A stretch of 45,039 nt of DNA, from contig DASXTS010000392.1 of assembly GCA_036505275.1 (NCBI GenBank), forward strand, positions 1 to 45,039, given 5' to 3'. Below are positions 15,891 through 24,201 of this stretch, in pieces. The translations under genes were made by a program, and so were the position numbers. The stretch comes from DASXTS01 sp036505275 (GTDB taxonomy: Bacteria > Actinomycetota > Actinomycetes > Mycobacteriales > Pseudonocardiaceae). Within the stretch, counting starts at the first letter, position 1. Every line of letters starts with the position of its first letter. The notes below the pieces were generated by a model. It did no database searches, was not told the DNA's origin, and saw only the letters and a program-made list of their open reading frames with translations.

Positions 15891-16688
15891 ATGCTGCCAA
15901 CCGACCCGGCAGCCGTGGAGCTGCTCACCGAGGGCCGGATCGAGGTTGCCGGCCGCCTGGTGGATGCCTCGAACGCCACGCTCTACGGCACGGTGACGCA
16001 CGATGGCCTGTGCGCGGAGTGCGTGTACAAGCCGATCCGCGGCGAGCGGCCGCTGTGGGACTTCCCGGACGGCACGTTGGCCGGCCGCGAGCTGGCCAGC
16101 TACCTCATCTGCCGGGCCCTCGGCTGGTCGCTGGTGCCGCCGACGGTGCTTCGTCCGGGTCCATTCGGACCGGGCATGGTGCAGCTCTGGGTGGACGCCA
16201 CCCCGGAGCACGACCTGGTCGACGTCGTGTCTACGGACCGGGTGCCGGACGGCTGGCGGAAGGTGCTGCGGGCCCGCGATCGCTACGGCGATCCGGCGAT
16301 GCTGGTGCACGCCGACCACCCGGATCTCAAGCGGATGGCGGCGCTGGACGTGGTGATCAACAATGCCGACCGCAAGGGCGGGCACGTGCTGCGCGGCCCG
16401 GACGGCCAGGTGTACGGCGTGGATCACGGCATTTGCCTGCACCACGAGGACAAGCTGCGCACCGTCCTGTGGGGTTGGCACGGCGATTCACTGCCGGACG
16501 ACGTGGTGGATGCCCTGCGCGGGCTACGAGCGGCCCTGACCGGTGGCCCGCTGGCCGAGGAGCTGGCCCGGCATCTCACCCGCAAGGAGCGCAGCGCGCT
16601 GGCCGATCGCACGAACCGGCTGCTCACCGACACGCGCTTTCCCGGTCCCTCCGGTGACTGGCCGGCCATCCCGTGGCCGGCGTTCTGA
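15891..16688 (+). CDS. SCO1664 family protein (PI3/4-kinase-like fold)
   Basis: A 265-residue protein with the SCO1664-family hallmarks: YKPIRGERPLWDFPDGTLAG (kinase-like lysine loop), REL.SYLICRALGW, then VVINNADRKGGH with the N-x-D catalytic pair and GVDHGICLHHEDKLRTVLWG. These recall PI3/4-kinase or HipA-like catalytic segments. Function is not established. It lies 6 nt after the DUF3090 gene. It is the last gene of the conserved plus-strand run before the inserted GH15/MoxR block. Confidence 0.9.
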   Translation: MLPTDPAAVELLTEGRIEVAGRLVDASNATLYGTVTHDGLCAECVYKPIRGERPLWDFPDGTLAGRELASYLICRALGWSLVPPTVLRPGPFGPGMVQLWVDATPEHDLVDVVSTDRVPDGWRKVLRARDRYGDPAMLVHADHPDLKRMAALDVVINNADRKGGHVLRGPDGQVYGVDHGICLHHEDKLRTVLWGWHGDSLPDDVVDALRGLRAALTGGPLAEELARHLTRKERSALADRTNRLLTDTRFPGPSGDWPAIPWPAF

Positions 16689-16696
16689 GCCCGAAC

Positions 16697-16728
16697 GAGC
16701 CCCGACTGAGCCCCGACTGAGCCCCGAC
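16697..16728. repeat. Three tandem 11-bp units GAGCCCCGACT
   Basis: GAGCCCCGACT at 16697, 16708 and 16719 (the last unit incomplete), between the convergent SCO1664-like and GH15 genes. The unit is about one helical turn long. No hairpin with a T tract is present. Confidence 0.8.
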
Positions 16729-16749
16729 GCCGCTGACGCCCGAACGCCG

Positions 16750-18687
16750 CTAGCCCGTCCTGCGGGTGGTGGGTTCCGGCCCGGGGTCGGGCCGGGACCG
16801 CTCCGGCTGCGCCGCCCGCTCGGCCCTGATGACCGCCATCACCGCATTGATCAGCGCGAGGTGGGTGAATGCCTGCGGGAAGTTGCCGAGGTGGCGGCCG
16901 GTGTCCGGGTCGATCTCCTCCGCGTAGAGCTGCAGCGGGCTGGCGTAGGACAGCAGCTTTTCGCAGAGCCCCCTGGCGCGGTCCAGCTCACCGATCAGCA
17001 CCAGCGCCGAGACCAGCCAGAACGAGCAGATGGTGAACGTGCCCTCCTCGCCGTGCAAGCCGTCCTCGGTCTCGCCGACGCGGTAGCGCAGCACCAGACC
17101 GTCCTCGGTCAGCTCGTCCGCGACGGCCAGCACGGTGGCGCGGACCCGAGGGTCGCCGCCGGGCAGGAAGCCGAGCAACGGGATGAGCAGGACCGACGCG
17201 TCGAGCGCCCTGGTGCCGTAGTGCTGCACGAATACGCCCCGCTCGTCGACGGCATTGGCCAGCACGTCGGCCTTGATCTCGTCGGCGGCCTCCCGCCACA
17301 GCCTGGCGAGCTTGAGCTCGTCGCGGCCGGCGGCCAGCCGCGCGCCGGAGTCGGCGGCCATCCAGCAGGCCACCTTGGACGAGGTGAAGTGCTGCGGGCC
17401 GGACCGCACCTCCCAGATGCCCTGGTCCGGGTAACGCCAGCGCTCCAGCGCCCGCTCGACCAGGGTCTGGACGATCATCCACAGCCGGTCGTCGATGCGC
17501 TGGTGGGCACGGGTGTAGAGATCGATGGCGCCCACCACGGAACCCCACACGTCGTGCTGTTGCTGCTCGTACGCCGCATTGCCGATGCGCACCGGCCGGG
17601 CGCCCTGGTAGCCGGACAGATGATCCAGGGTGCGCTCCTCCAGCACCCGCTCGCCGTCCAGCCCGTACATGATCTGCAGATCGCCGCGCTCGGCCCTGGC
17701 CACATCGGAGACGAAGCAGAAGAAGTCGTTGGCCTCCCAGTCGTAGCCGAGGGTGTACATCGCCCACAGGGTGAACGTGGCGTCCCGGATCCAGGTGTAG
17801 CGGTAGTCCCAGTTGCGCTCGCCGCCGGGGGTCTCCGGCAGCGAGGTGGTGGCTGCGGCGACGACGGCGCCGGTCGGCGCGAAGGTGAGCCCCTTCAGGG
17901 TGAGCGCGCTGCGCTGCAGGAACCCGCGCCACGGGTGGTCCGGGAAGTGGCCCCGGTCCAGCCAATGCTGCCAGTGGTGGCAGGTCCAGCGCAGCCGGGC
18001 CGCCGCCTCCTGCGCGGTACGGGGCGGCGCGTGCTCGCTCCAGGACAGCGCAACGAACCGCGTCTCGCCCTCCTTGAGCAGGGTGCGGGCGGTGGCCTGC
18101 GGCCCCTCGAACCCGACGGCGAGGTCGGTGGTCAGCCGCAGCGGCCGGTCGATCTCCGGCGCGGCGGCCAGCGCCTCGTGGTAGCCGTCGCCGACGTACT
18201 CCCATCGGGCCTGCTTGCGGCCGTAGTCGAACACCGGGGTGCAGTCCAGCCGCACCTGCACCGCGCCGTTGACGCAGCGCACCATGCGCAGCAGCACGTG
18301 GTCGGCGTCGTAGTCGGTCGGCGCCCGCCGGTGCGTCGCCGACCGTTCGGTCTCGTGGTGCCACGGGCCCATCAGCAACGCGTCGGTGACCACGAGCCAG
18401 CCCCCGGGGGCCCACCAGCTGGTCTCCAGCACCAGGGTGCCCGGTATGTAGCGGCGCGCCGCCGGCATTTCGACACCGGTCGGGTGGATCCTGAACCAGC
18501 CAGCGTCGCGGTCCAGGATGGCGCCGAACACGCTCGGCGAGTCCATCCGGGGCATGCACAGCCACTCGATGCTGCCGCCGGGTGCGACCAGCGCGGTGGT
18601 CTCGCAGTCGGAGAGAAAGCCCAGCTCGGCGATCGGCGGGAAATGCCCCGCGCCCGACCGGTTGTCGACTGGCTCGCGGTTGGCCAT
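16750..18687 (-). CDS. Glycoside hydrolase family 15 (glucoamylase/trehalase-like)
   Basis: A 645-residue protein from ATG 18687 (MANREPVDN). The N-terminal super-beta-sandwich includes LGFLSDCETTALVAPGGSIE and WLCMPRMDSPSVFG. The (alpha/alpha)6 catalytic domain has WDYRYTWIRDATFTLWAMYTLG-type residues around 280-300, the general acid Glu near 426 in GIWEVR and the general base Glu near 548 in EEGTFTI. In actinobacteria this architecture includes trehalases (Rv2402 type) and alpha-glucosidases; no signal peptide, so cytoplasmic. A start at 18756 is possible but would overlap the divergent gene's promoter. It is not part of the mycobacterial uppP-mshC order, so it is an insertion. Confidence 0.9.
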   Translation of the reverse strand: MANREPVDNRSGAGHFPPIAELGFLSDCETTALVAPGGSIEWLCMPRMDSPSVFGAILDRDAGWFRIHPTGVEMPAARRYIPGTLVLETSWWAPGGWLVVTDALLMGPWHHETERSATHRRAPTDYDADHVLLRMVRCVNGAVQVRLDCTPVFDYGRKQARWEYVGDGYHEALAAAPEIDRPLRLTTDLAVGFEGPQATARTLLKEGETRFVALSWSEHAPPRTAQEAAARLRWTCHHWQHWLDRGHFPDHPWRGFLQRSALTLKGLTFAPTGAVVAAATTSLPETPGGERNWDYRYTWIRDATFTLWAMYTLGYDWEANDFFCFVSDVARAERGDLQIMYGLDGERVLEERTLDHLSGYQGARPVRIGNAAYEQQQHDVWGSVVGAIDLYTRAHQRIDDRLWMIVQTLVERALERWRYPDQGIWEVRSGPQHFTSSKVACWMAADSGARLAAGRDELKLARLWREAADEIKADVLANAVDERGVFVQHYGTRALDASVLLIPLLGFLPGGDPRVRATVLAVADELTEDGLVLRYRVGETEDGLHGEEGTFTICSFWLVSALVLIGELDRARGLCEKLLSYASPLQLYAEEIDPDTGRHLGNFPQAFTHLALINAVMAVIRAERAAQPERSRPDPGPEPTTRRTG

Positions 18688-18767
18688 GCGATGGATTCTT
18701 ACACCCGACGGTTCGCCGACAGCGAACCTGAAGCGAGCTTGACGGTGTCCGAGCAACGGCGAGTGCG

Positions 18768-18773
18768 TAGCGT
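18768..18773 (+). promoter_or_regulatory. -10 box of a leaderless promoter (TAGCGT)
   Basis: TAGCGT lies exactly 7 nt before GTG 18781, supporting that start for the AAA ATPase over the in-frame ATG at 18691. Confidence 0.55.
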
Positions 18774-18780
18774 GGACGCC

Positions 18781-20199
18781 GTGAGCAGGCTGGTCAGCCC
18801 CCCGCCCGAGCTACCGGCAACCGCTGGTGCGTTGCGTGCCGCCGGGCATGTGCACCGCGGCGTCAAGGCGGAGCTGCGGGACAACCTCCTGGCGCGGCTG
18901 CGCGCCGGCACCGACCCGTGGCCCGGCATCGTGGGGTTCGAGCGCACCGTCCTGCCGCAGCTGGAGCGCGCCCTGCTGGCCGGGCACGACCTCGTGCTGC
19001 TCGGCGAGCGCGGTCAGGGCAAGACCCGGCTGCTGCGGGCCCTGACCAACCTGCTGGACGAGTGGACCCCCGTGATCGACGGCGCCGAGCTGGGCGAGCA
19101 TCCGTTCGACCCGATCACCCCCGAGTCCCGCCGGCGGTCGCTGGAGCTGGGCGACGAGCTACCGGTGGCCTGGCGGCACCGCAGCGAGCGGTACTCCGAG
19201 AAGCTGGCCACGCCGGACACCAGCGTCGGTGATCTGGTCGGCGACGTGGATCCGGTGAAGGTCGCCGCCGGCCGCAGCCTGGGCGACCCGGAGACCATTC
19301 ACTACGGGCTGGTGCCGCGGGCGCACCGCGGTGTGCTGGCCGTCAACGAGCTGCCCGACCTCGCCGAACGCATCCAGGTGGCGCTGCTCAACGTGATGGA
19401 GGAGCGGGACATCCAGATCCGCGGCTACACCCTGCGCCTGCCGCTGGACGTGCTCCTGGTGGCCAGCGCCAACCCGGAGGATTACACCAACCGCGGGCGG
19501 ATCATCACCCCGCTCAAGGACCGGTTCGGCGCCGAGATCCGCACCCACTACCCGCTCACCGTTGAGGCGGAAATGGCGGTGGCCCACCAGGAGGCCACCC
19601 TGGTCGCCGAGGTGGGGGACCACCTGGTGGAGGTGCTCGCCCGGTTCGTGCGGCTGCTGCGCGAGTCCTCGGCGATCGACCAGCGATCCGGGGTCTCCGC
19701 CCGGTTCGCGATCGCCGGCGCCGAGGTGGTGGCCGCCGCCGCGCTGCGCCGCTCCGCGCTGGTCGGCGAGCGGCCGCCGGTGGCCCGCGTGGTGGATCTT
19801 GAGGCCGTCCCGGGCGTGCTGCGCGGCAAGCTGGAGTTCGAGCCGGGCGAGGAGGGCCGCGAGCAGGAGCACCTCACCCACCTGCTGCGCCGGGCCATCG
19901 CGGACACCGCACGGGCCCATTTCGGTGGGCTGGACCTGGCGCCGCTGGCCCTCGCGGTGGGCGCCGGGCACCCGGTGACAACGGGGGAGCGGGTGCCCGC
20001 GGCCGCGGTGCTCGCCGCGCTGCCCGAGCTGCCGGTGCTGCACGAGGTGGCCCGCCGGCTGGGGGTGAAGCCGTCCGACCCGCCGGGCCGCATCGCCAGC
20101 GCGGTCGAGCTCGCGCTGGAGTCGCTCTACCTGCGCCGCCGGCTGGCCAAGGACGCAGCCGACGGCCCGGACGGCGGCACCACGGTGTACCGGTCATGA
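18781..20199 (+). CDS. MoxR/magnesium-chelatase-like AAA ATPase
   Basis: A 472-residue AAA+ ATPase: Walker A GERGQGKT at about residues 74-81, Walker B-like GVLAVNEL near 186, sensor 1 SANPEDYTNRGRIITPLKDR, and RFGAEI with an arginine finger. An inserted region (about 100-150) and a C-terminal helical lid follow. The start GTG 18781 is supported by a TAGCGT box 7 nt upstream; the frame stays open back to 16543 only as an antisense effect of GH15. Its stop overlaps the VWA gene start (ATGA). MoxR plus VWA pairs act as metal-insertion or chaperone machines. Size and pairing match M. tuberculosis Rv0958-Rv0959 as I remember them. Confidence 0.9.
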   Translation: MSRLVSPPPELPATAGALRAAGHVHRGVKAELRDNLLARLRAGTDPWPGIVGFERTVLPQLERALLAGHDLVLLGERGQGKTRLLRALTNLLDEWTPVIDGAELGEHPFDPITPESRRRSLELGDELPVAWRHRSERYSEKLATPDTSVGDLVGDVDPVKVAAGRSLGDPETIHYGLVPRAHRGVLAVNELPDLAERIQVALLNVMEERDIQIRGYTLRLPLDVLLVASANPEDYTNRGRIITPLKDRFGAEIRTHYPLTVEAEMAVAHQEATLVAEVGDHLVEVLARFVRLLRESSAIDQRSGVSARFAIAGAEVVAAAALRRSALVGERPPVARVVDLEAVPGVLRGKLEFEPGEEGREQEHLTHLLRRAIADTARAHFGGLDLAPLALAVGAGHPVTTGERVPAAAVLAALPELPVLHEVARRLGVKPSDPPGRIASAVELALESLYLRRRLAKDAADGPDGGTTVYRS

Positions 20200-22163
20200 C
20201 GGTGCCGGACAGCTATTCCTACGGCCCGTGGCACGGCGGGCCGGATCCGCTCGCGCCGCCGATCGACCTGCGGGCCGCGGTGGACGCCATCGGCCAGGAC
20301 GTGATGGGTGGATCCAGCCCGGCGGCCGCGCTCCGCGAGCTGCTGCGCCGCGGCGTCGGCCAGCAGCACGGGCTGGACGAACTGAGCCGGCGGCTGTGGC
20401 AGCGGCGCGCGCAGATCCAACGCACCCACCGGCTGGACGGCACCCTGCAGGAGATCCGCGAGCTGCTGGACCGCGCGCTGGCCGCCGAGCGCCGCGAGCT
20501 GTTCAAGGACCCGTCCGACGACGCCAGATTCCGCGAGGCGCAGCTGGACAACCTGCCGCCGGGCACCGCGGGCGCCGTGCAGGAGCTGGCCGACTACGAC
20601 TGGCGTTCGCCGCAGGCCCGCGAGGACTACCAGCGCATCCGCGACCTGTTGGGCACCGAGCTGATGGACGCCCGGTTCAAGGGCATCAAGCAGGCCATGC
20701 AGCAGGTGCGCCCGGAGGACGTCGAGCGGATCGGCCGGATGCTGGCCGCGCTCAACGAGCTGCTCGCCGCGCACGCCCGCGGCGACACGCGCACGCCGGA
20801 GATGTTCCGGCGGTTCATGGCCGAGTACGGCGAGTTCTTCCCGGAGAACCCGCGCACGGTGGATGAGTTGATCGACGCGTTGGCCGCGCGGTCGGCCGCG
20901 GCGCAGCGGATGTTCAACTCGATGACCGCGGAGCAGCGTGCCGAGCTGCTGGCGCTCTCCCAGCAGGCGTTCGGCGACCCGCGGCTGGCCGCCCAGCTGG
21001 CTCAGTTGGACGCCGCCCTGCAGGCCCTGCGACCGGGGCAGGACTGGACCTCCTCGGCTCGGTTCCGCGGCCAGCACCCGCTCGGGCTAGGCGAGGGCGC
21101 GCAGGCCATGGAGGACCTCGCCGAGCTGGACGCGCTCGCCGAGCAGCTGGCCCAGGGCTACCCGGGCGCCCGGCTGGAGGACCTCGACCTCGACGCGCTC
21201 GCCCGCCAGCTCGGCGATGAGGCCAGGGTGGACGCCAGGACGCTGGCTCAGTTGGAGCGCGAGCTGCACCGCCAGGGCCTGTTCACCCGAGCCCCCGACG
21301 GCACCCTGCGGCTGTCCCCGAAGGCCCTTCGCCGGCTCGGCGAGTCGGCCCTTGGCGACATCGTGCGGCGGCTGCGCACGGGCCGCGGGGAGCGCGACGC
21401 CCGCCGCGCCGGCGCCGCCGGGGAGCCGACCGGGGCCAGCCGGCTCTGGCAGTTCGGCGACAGCGAGCCGTGGGACACCCCGCGCACCGTTGGCAACGCC
21501 GTACTCCGGGTGGCCGGCACACCCGCGGTATCCACAGGTGGCCTGCGGCTCGCCGCGGAGGACATCGAGGTGGTGGAGACCGAGCTGCGCTCGCGGGCCG
21601 CGGTGGCGTTGTGCGTCGACACGTCGTGGTCCATGGTCTCGGAGGGGCGCTGGCTGCCGATGAAGCGCACCGCGCTGGCGCTGCACCACCTGATCCGTAC
21701 CCGGTTCCGCACCGACGCGCTGCAACTGATCACGTTCGGCCGGCACGCGAGCACGGTGGACATCGCCGAACTGACCGCGTTGGACGGTGTCTGGGAGCAG
21801 GGCACCAACCTGCACCACGCACTGCTCCTGGCCGGAGCCCACCTGCGCCGCCATCCGGACGCCGAACCGGTCGTGCTCGTGGTCACCGACGGTGAGCCGA
21901 CCGCCCACCTGGAGCGGGACGGCCACGCCGAGTTCCACTACCCGCCGCTGCCGCAGACCCTCGCCCGCACGCTCAACGAGGTGGACGCCCTGGCCAGGCT
22001 CGGCGCCGGCGTCACGGTGTTCATGCTCGGTGACGACCCCAGACTGGCCGCGTTCGTCGACCTGGTGGCCCGCCGCAGCGGCGGCCGGGTAATCGCCCCT
22101 GACCTCGACGGCCTCGGCGCCGCCGTCGTCTCCGACTACCTGCGGGCCAGGCGCCGGAGATAA
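20196..22163 (+). CDS. VWA domain protein, partner of the MoxR-type ATPase
   Basis: A 655-residue protein. A long alpha-helical, Ala/Leu/Arg-rich N-terminal region (about 40-400, including RELLRRGVGQQHGLDELSRR and MFRRFMAEYGEFFPENPRTV) precedes a C-terminal von Willebrand factor A domain. The MIDAS DTSWSM starts at Asp475, the second MIDAS element is in WEQGTNLHHAL and the third is TDGEPT. It has no signal peptide or membrane segment. The ATG overlaps the ATPase stop by 4 nt, so the two subunits are translationally coupled. The VWA subunit probably binds a metal-dependent client and the ATPase remodels it; the client is unknown. Confidence 0.9.
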   Translation: MTVPDSYSYGPWHGGPDPLAPPIDLRAAVDAIGQDVMGGSSPAAALRELLRRGVGQQHGLDELSRRLWQRRAQIQRTHRLDGTLQEIRELLDRALAAERRELFKDPSDDARFREAQLDNLPPGTAGAVQELADYDWRSPQAREDYQRIRDLLGTELMDARFKGIKQAMQQVRPEDVERIGRMLAALNELLAAHARGDTRTPEMFRRFMAEYGEFFPENPRTVDELIDALAARSAAAQRMFNSMTAEQRAELLALSQQAFGDPRLAAQLAQLDAALQALRPGQDWTSSARFRGQHPLGLGEGAQAMEDLAELDALAEQLAQGYPGARLEDLDLDALARQLGDEARVDARTLAQLERELHRQGLFTRAPDGTLRLSPKALRRLGESALGDIVRRLRTGRGERDARRAGAAGEPTGASRLWQFGDSEPWDTPRTVGNAVLRVAGTPAVSTGGLRLAAEDIEVVETELRSRAAVALCVDTSWSMVSEGRWLPMKRTALALHHLIRTRFRTDALQLITFGRHASTVDIAELTALDGVWEQGTNLHHALLLAGAHLRRHPDAEPVVLVVTDGEPTAHLERDGHAEFHYPPLPQTLARTLNEVDALARLGAGVTVFMLGDDPRLAAFVDLVARRSGGRVIAPDLDGLGAAVVSDYLRARRRR

Positions 22164-22216
22164 CCGGCCGGCTGTGCACCGTCCCACCGCGGCCACCAGC
22201 ACGCGGTCACCTGAGG

Positions 22217-22743
22217 ATGTTCCCGGCGGTGCTGCTGATCGGCTGCCTGGTGGTCGGCGCGGTCGGTGGCCCGTACGAGGGACGCCTCGACGAGGTGCAG
22301 CGCAACGACAACGCGGCGTGGCCTCCGGCCAGCGCCGAGAGCACCCAGGTCGCCGAGATCCAGAAGCGGTTCACCGACACGGAGATGCTGCCCGCGATCG
22401 CGGTGTACGAACGCCCCGGCGGGGTCACGCTCGCCGATACCGCCGCGGTGGCCACCCGGGCCAGGGCAGTGGCCGCCATCCTCGTGGTGGTCTTCGTCGT
22501 GCTCGCGCTGCTGCTGCGCGCCCTGGTCGCCCCGGTGCTGCTGATCGCCACGGTGGTGCTGTCCTTCGCGGCCACCATCGGCGTTTCGGCGCTGGTGTTC
22601 AACCACGTGTTCGACATCCCGCGTGCCGCCTTCCTGGTCGGCTTCGGGTGCTCCTCGACGCCCTCGTGGTGCGCTCGCTGCTGGTACCGGCGCTCACCGT
22701 GGACGTCGGCCCCCGCGTCTGGTGGCCCGCCCGGGTGGATTAG
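22217..22743 (+). pseudogene. MMPL/RND transporter remnant with internal deletions and a frameshift
   Basis: A ~175-codon relic of a ~700-residue MMPL transporter. The N-terminal part (GGPYEGRLDEVQRNDNAAW, then STQVAEIQKRFTDTEMLPAI and VYERPGGVTLAD) is the first periplasmic segment. It jumps directly to a membrane segment from the other end (VVVFVVLALLLRALVAPVLL, then VLSFAATIGVSALVFNHVF), then FLVGFG, and after a one-base deletion near 22648 the C-terminal VLLDALVVRSLLVPAL in another frame, ending at TAG 22741. The stop overlaps the first base of the palindrome that follows. At least two large in-frame deletions are needed. It cannot be a working transporter. Confidence 0.85.
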
Positions 22744-22788
22744 TCGTGAGTGGCAAATGGCGTTCTGGCACCATTTGCCACTCACGAC
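22743..22788. repeat. Perfect 18-bp palindrome, member 1 of a dispersed family
   Basis: GTCGTGAGTGGCAAATGG (22743-22760) pairs perfectly with 22771-22788 across a 10-nt loop. Related copies lie at 31261-31306 and 40749-40794. The outer arms GTCGTGA are shared while inner arms differ. It separates the MMPL relic from mshC and is followed directly by the mshC promoter. Confidence 0.9.
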
Positions 22789-22795
22789 CCAGCCG

Positions 22796-22801
22796 TAGGC
22801 T
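22796..22801 (+). promoter_or_regulatory. -10 box of the mshC leaderless promoter (TAGGCT)
   Basis: TAGGCT inside the small palindrome CAGCCGTAGGCTG, 7 nt before the mshC ATG. The same CAGCCGTAGGCTG with the same spacing precedes the M50 gene. Confidence 0.55.
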
Positions 22802-22808
22802 GAGCCTC

Positions 22809-24047
22809 ATGCGCTCATGGCCGACGGCGCCGGTACCGCGCCTGCCGGGCATGCCGCGGCCGCTGCGGCTGTACGACACCGCGACCGCGGCGCTGCGGCC
22901 GACCGCGCCGGGTCACACGGCCGGGATGTACGTCTGTGGCATCACGCCGTACGACGCCACTCATCTTGGGCACGCGGCCACCTACCTGGCGTTCGACCTG
23001 GTGCACCGGGTGTGGCTGGACAACGGGCACGACGTGCATTACGTGCAGAACGTCACCGACATCGATGACCCGCTGCTGGAGCGGGCCGAGCGCGACGGCG
23101 AGGACTGGATCGTGCTCGGCATGCGGGAGACGGCGCTGTTCCGCGAGGACATGGCGGCGCTGCGGGTGCTGGCGCCGCGGGACTACATCGGCGCGGTCGA
23201 GGCCATGCCGGAGATCATCGAGATGATCACCAAGCTGATCGCCTGCGGCGCGGCCTACCGGGTCGAAGACCCGACGTACCCGGACGTGTACCACGACCAC
23301 CGCGCGACCGCCGAGTTCGGCTACGTGTCGCGCTGCGACGAGGCCACCATGCGGCGGCTGTTCGCCGAGCGCGGTGGCGACCCCGACCGGCCGGGTAAGC
23401 GGCATCCGCTGGACGCGCTGCTCTGGCGGGTGGCCCGCGCCGGGGAGCCGTGTTGGGAGAGCGACCTGCGCGCCGGCCGGCCGGGCTGGCACGTGGAGTG
23501 CGCCGCGATCGCGATCAACCGCCTCGGCACCGGGTTCGACGTCCAGGGCGGCGGCAGCGACCTGGCCTTTCCGCACCACGAGTTCAGCGCGGCGCACGCC
23601 GAGGCGCTCACCAGCGACCACCCCTTCGCGCGCCACTACTGCCACGCCGGCATGATCGCCCTGAGCGGCGAGAAGATGTCCAAGTCGCGCGGCAACCTGG
23701 TCTTCGTCTCACGGCTGCGTGGCGAGGGCGTCGACCCCATGGCCATCCGCCTCGCCCTGCTGTCCGGCCACTGGCGCACCGACCGCTCGTGGACGCCCGA
23801 CCTGCTCGGTGCGGCCCACGACCGCCTGGCCCGCTGGCGCGAGGCCGTGTCACTGGACGCCGGCCCGGACGCCGCACCCCTGGTTTCCCGCCTGCGCGAC
23901 CACCTCGGCGACGACCTCGACACTCCCCGCGCGCTGGCCGCGGTGGACGCCTGGGCCGCCCACGCCCTCACTCGCCACGGCCGCGACGCCGCCGCCCCCG
24001 CTCTGGCCCGCACCGCCATCGACGCCCTCCTCGGCATCGCCCTCTAA
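22809..24047 (+). CDS. mshC: Cysteine--1-D-myo-inosityl 2-amino-2-deoxy-alpha-D-glucopyranoside ligase
   Basis: A 412-residue MshC: it activates Cys with ATP and joins it to GlcN-Ins, the penultimate step of mycothiol synthesis. It is related to class I CysRS. The N-terminus MRSWPTAPVPRLPG fits the family. It has the zinc Cys in MYVCGITPYD, the HIGH-like THLGHA, NVTDIDDPLLERA, zinc ligands in GWHVECAAIA and FPHHE, and KMSKS (GEKMSKSRGN). The ATG 22809 is preceded by TAGGCT at 7 nt, so the mRNA is probably leaderless. It sits downstream of a perfect palindrome and ends at a repeat array. The presence of mshC means the organism makes mycothiol. Confidence 0.97.
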   Translation: MRSWPTAPVPRLPGMPRPLRLYDTATAALRPTAPGHTAGMYVCGITPYDATHLGHAATYLAFDLVHRVWLDNGHDVHYVQNVTDIDDPLLERAERDGEDWIVLGMRETALFREDMAALRVLAPRDYIGAVEAMPEIIEMITKLIACGAAYRVEDPTYPDVYHDHRATAEFGYVSRCDEATMRRLFAERGGDPDRPGKRHPLDALLWRVARAGEPCWESDLRAGRPGWHVECAAIAINRLGTGFDVQGGGSDLAFPHHEFSAAHAEALTSDHPFARHYCHAGMIALSGEKMSKSRGNLVFVSRLRGEGVDPMAIRLALLSGHWRTDRSWTPDLLGAAHDRLARWREAVSLDAGPDAAPLVSRLRDHLGDDLDTPRALAAVDAWAAHALTRHGRDAAAPALARTAIDALLGIAL

Positions 24048-24053
24048 CCCGGC

Positions 24054-24183
24054 GTGTCCGCGCGCCCCTACACGCGTGTCCGCGCGCCCGACCACGTGTG
24101 TCCGCGTGCCCGTACCGGCGTGTCCGCGTGCCCAGACACGTGTGTCCGCGTGCCCAGACACTTGTGTTGGCGCGTGCGGACAC
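24054..24183. repeat. 22-bp tandem iteron array, forward half
   Basis: Six units start at 24054, 24076, 24098, 24120, 24142 and 24164, an exact 22-bp period. Each begins GTGTCCGCG(C/T)GCCC (the last one GTGTTGGCGCG) followed by 8 variable bases often ending ACACG. The last unit runs into GCGGACAC, the reverse complement of the core, marking the switch of orientation. Confidence 0.92.
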
Positions 24184-24201
24184 AGAGCGGGCCCAGGCGG
24201 C

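Noticed and set aside
16543..20199. A 1218-codon open frame covering the antisense of GH15 and the AAA ATPase gene
   Set aside because: The first 740 codons are the mirror of GH15 and have Arg/Gln/His-rich composition. Real AAA similarity begins only near 18790, and a -10 box supports GTG 18781.
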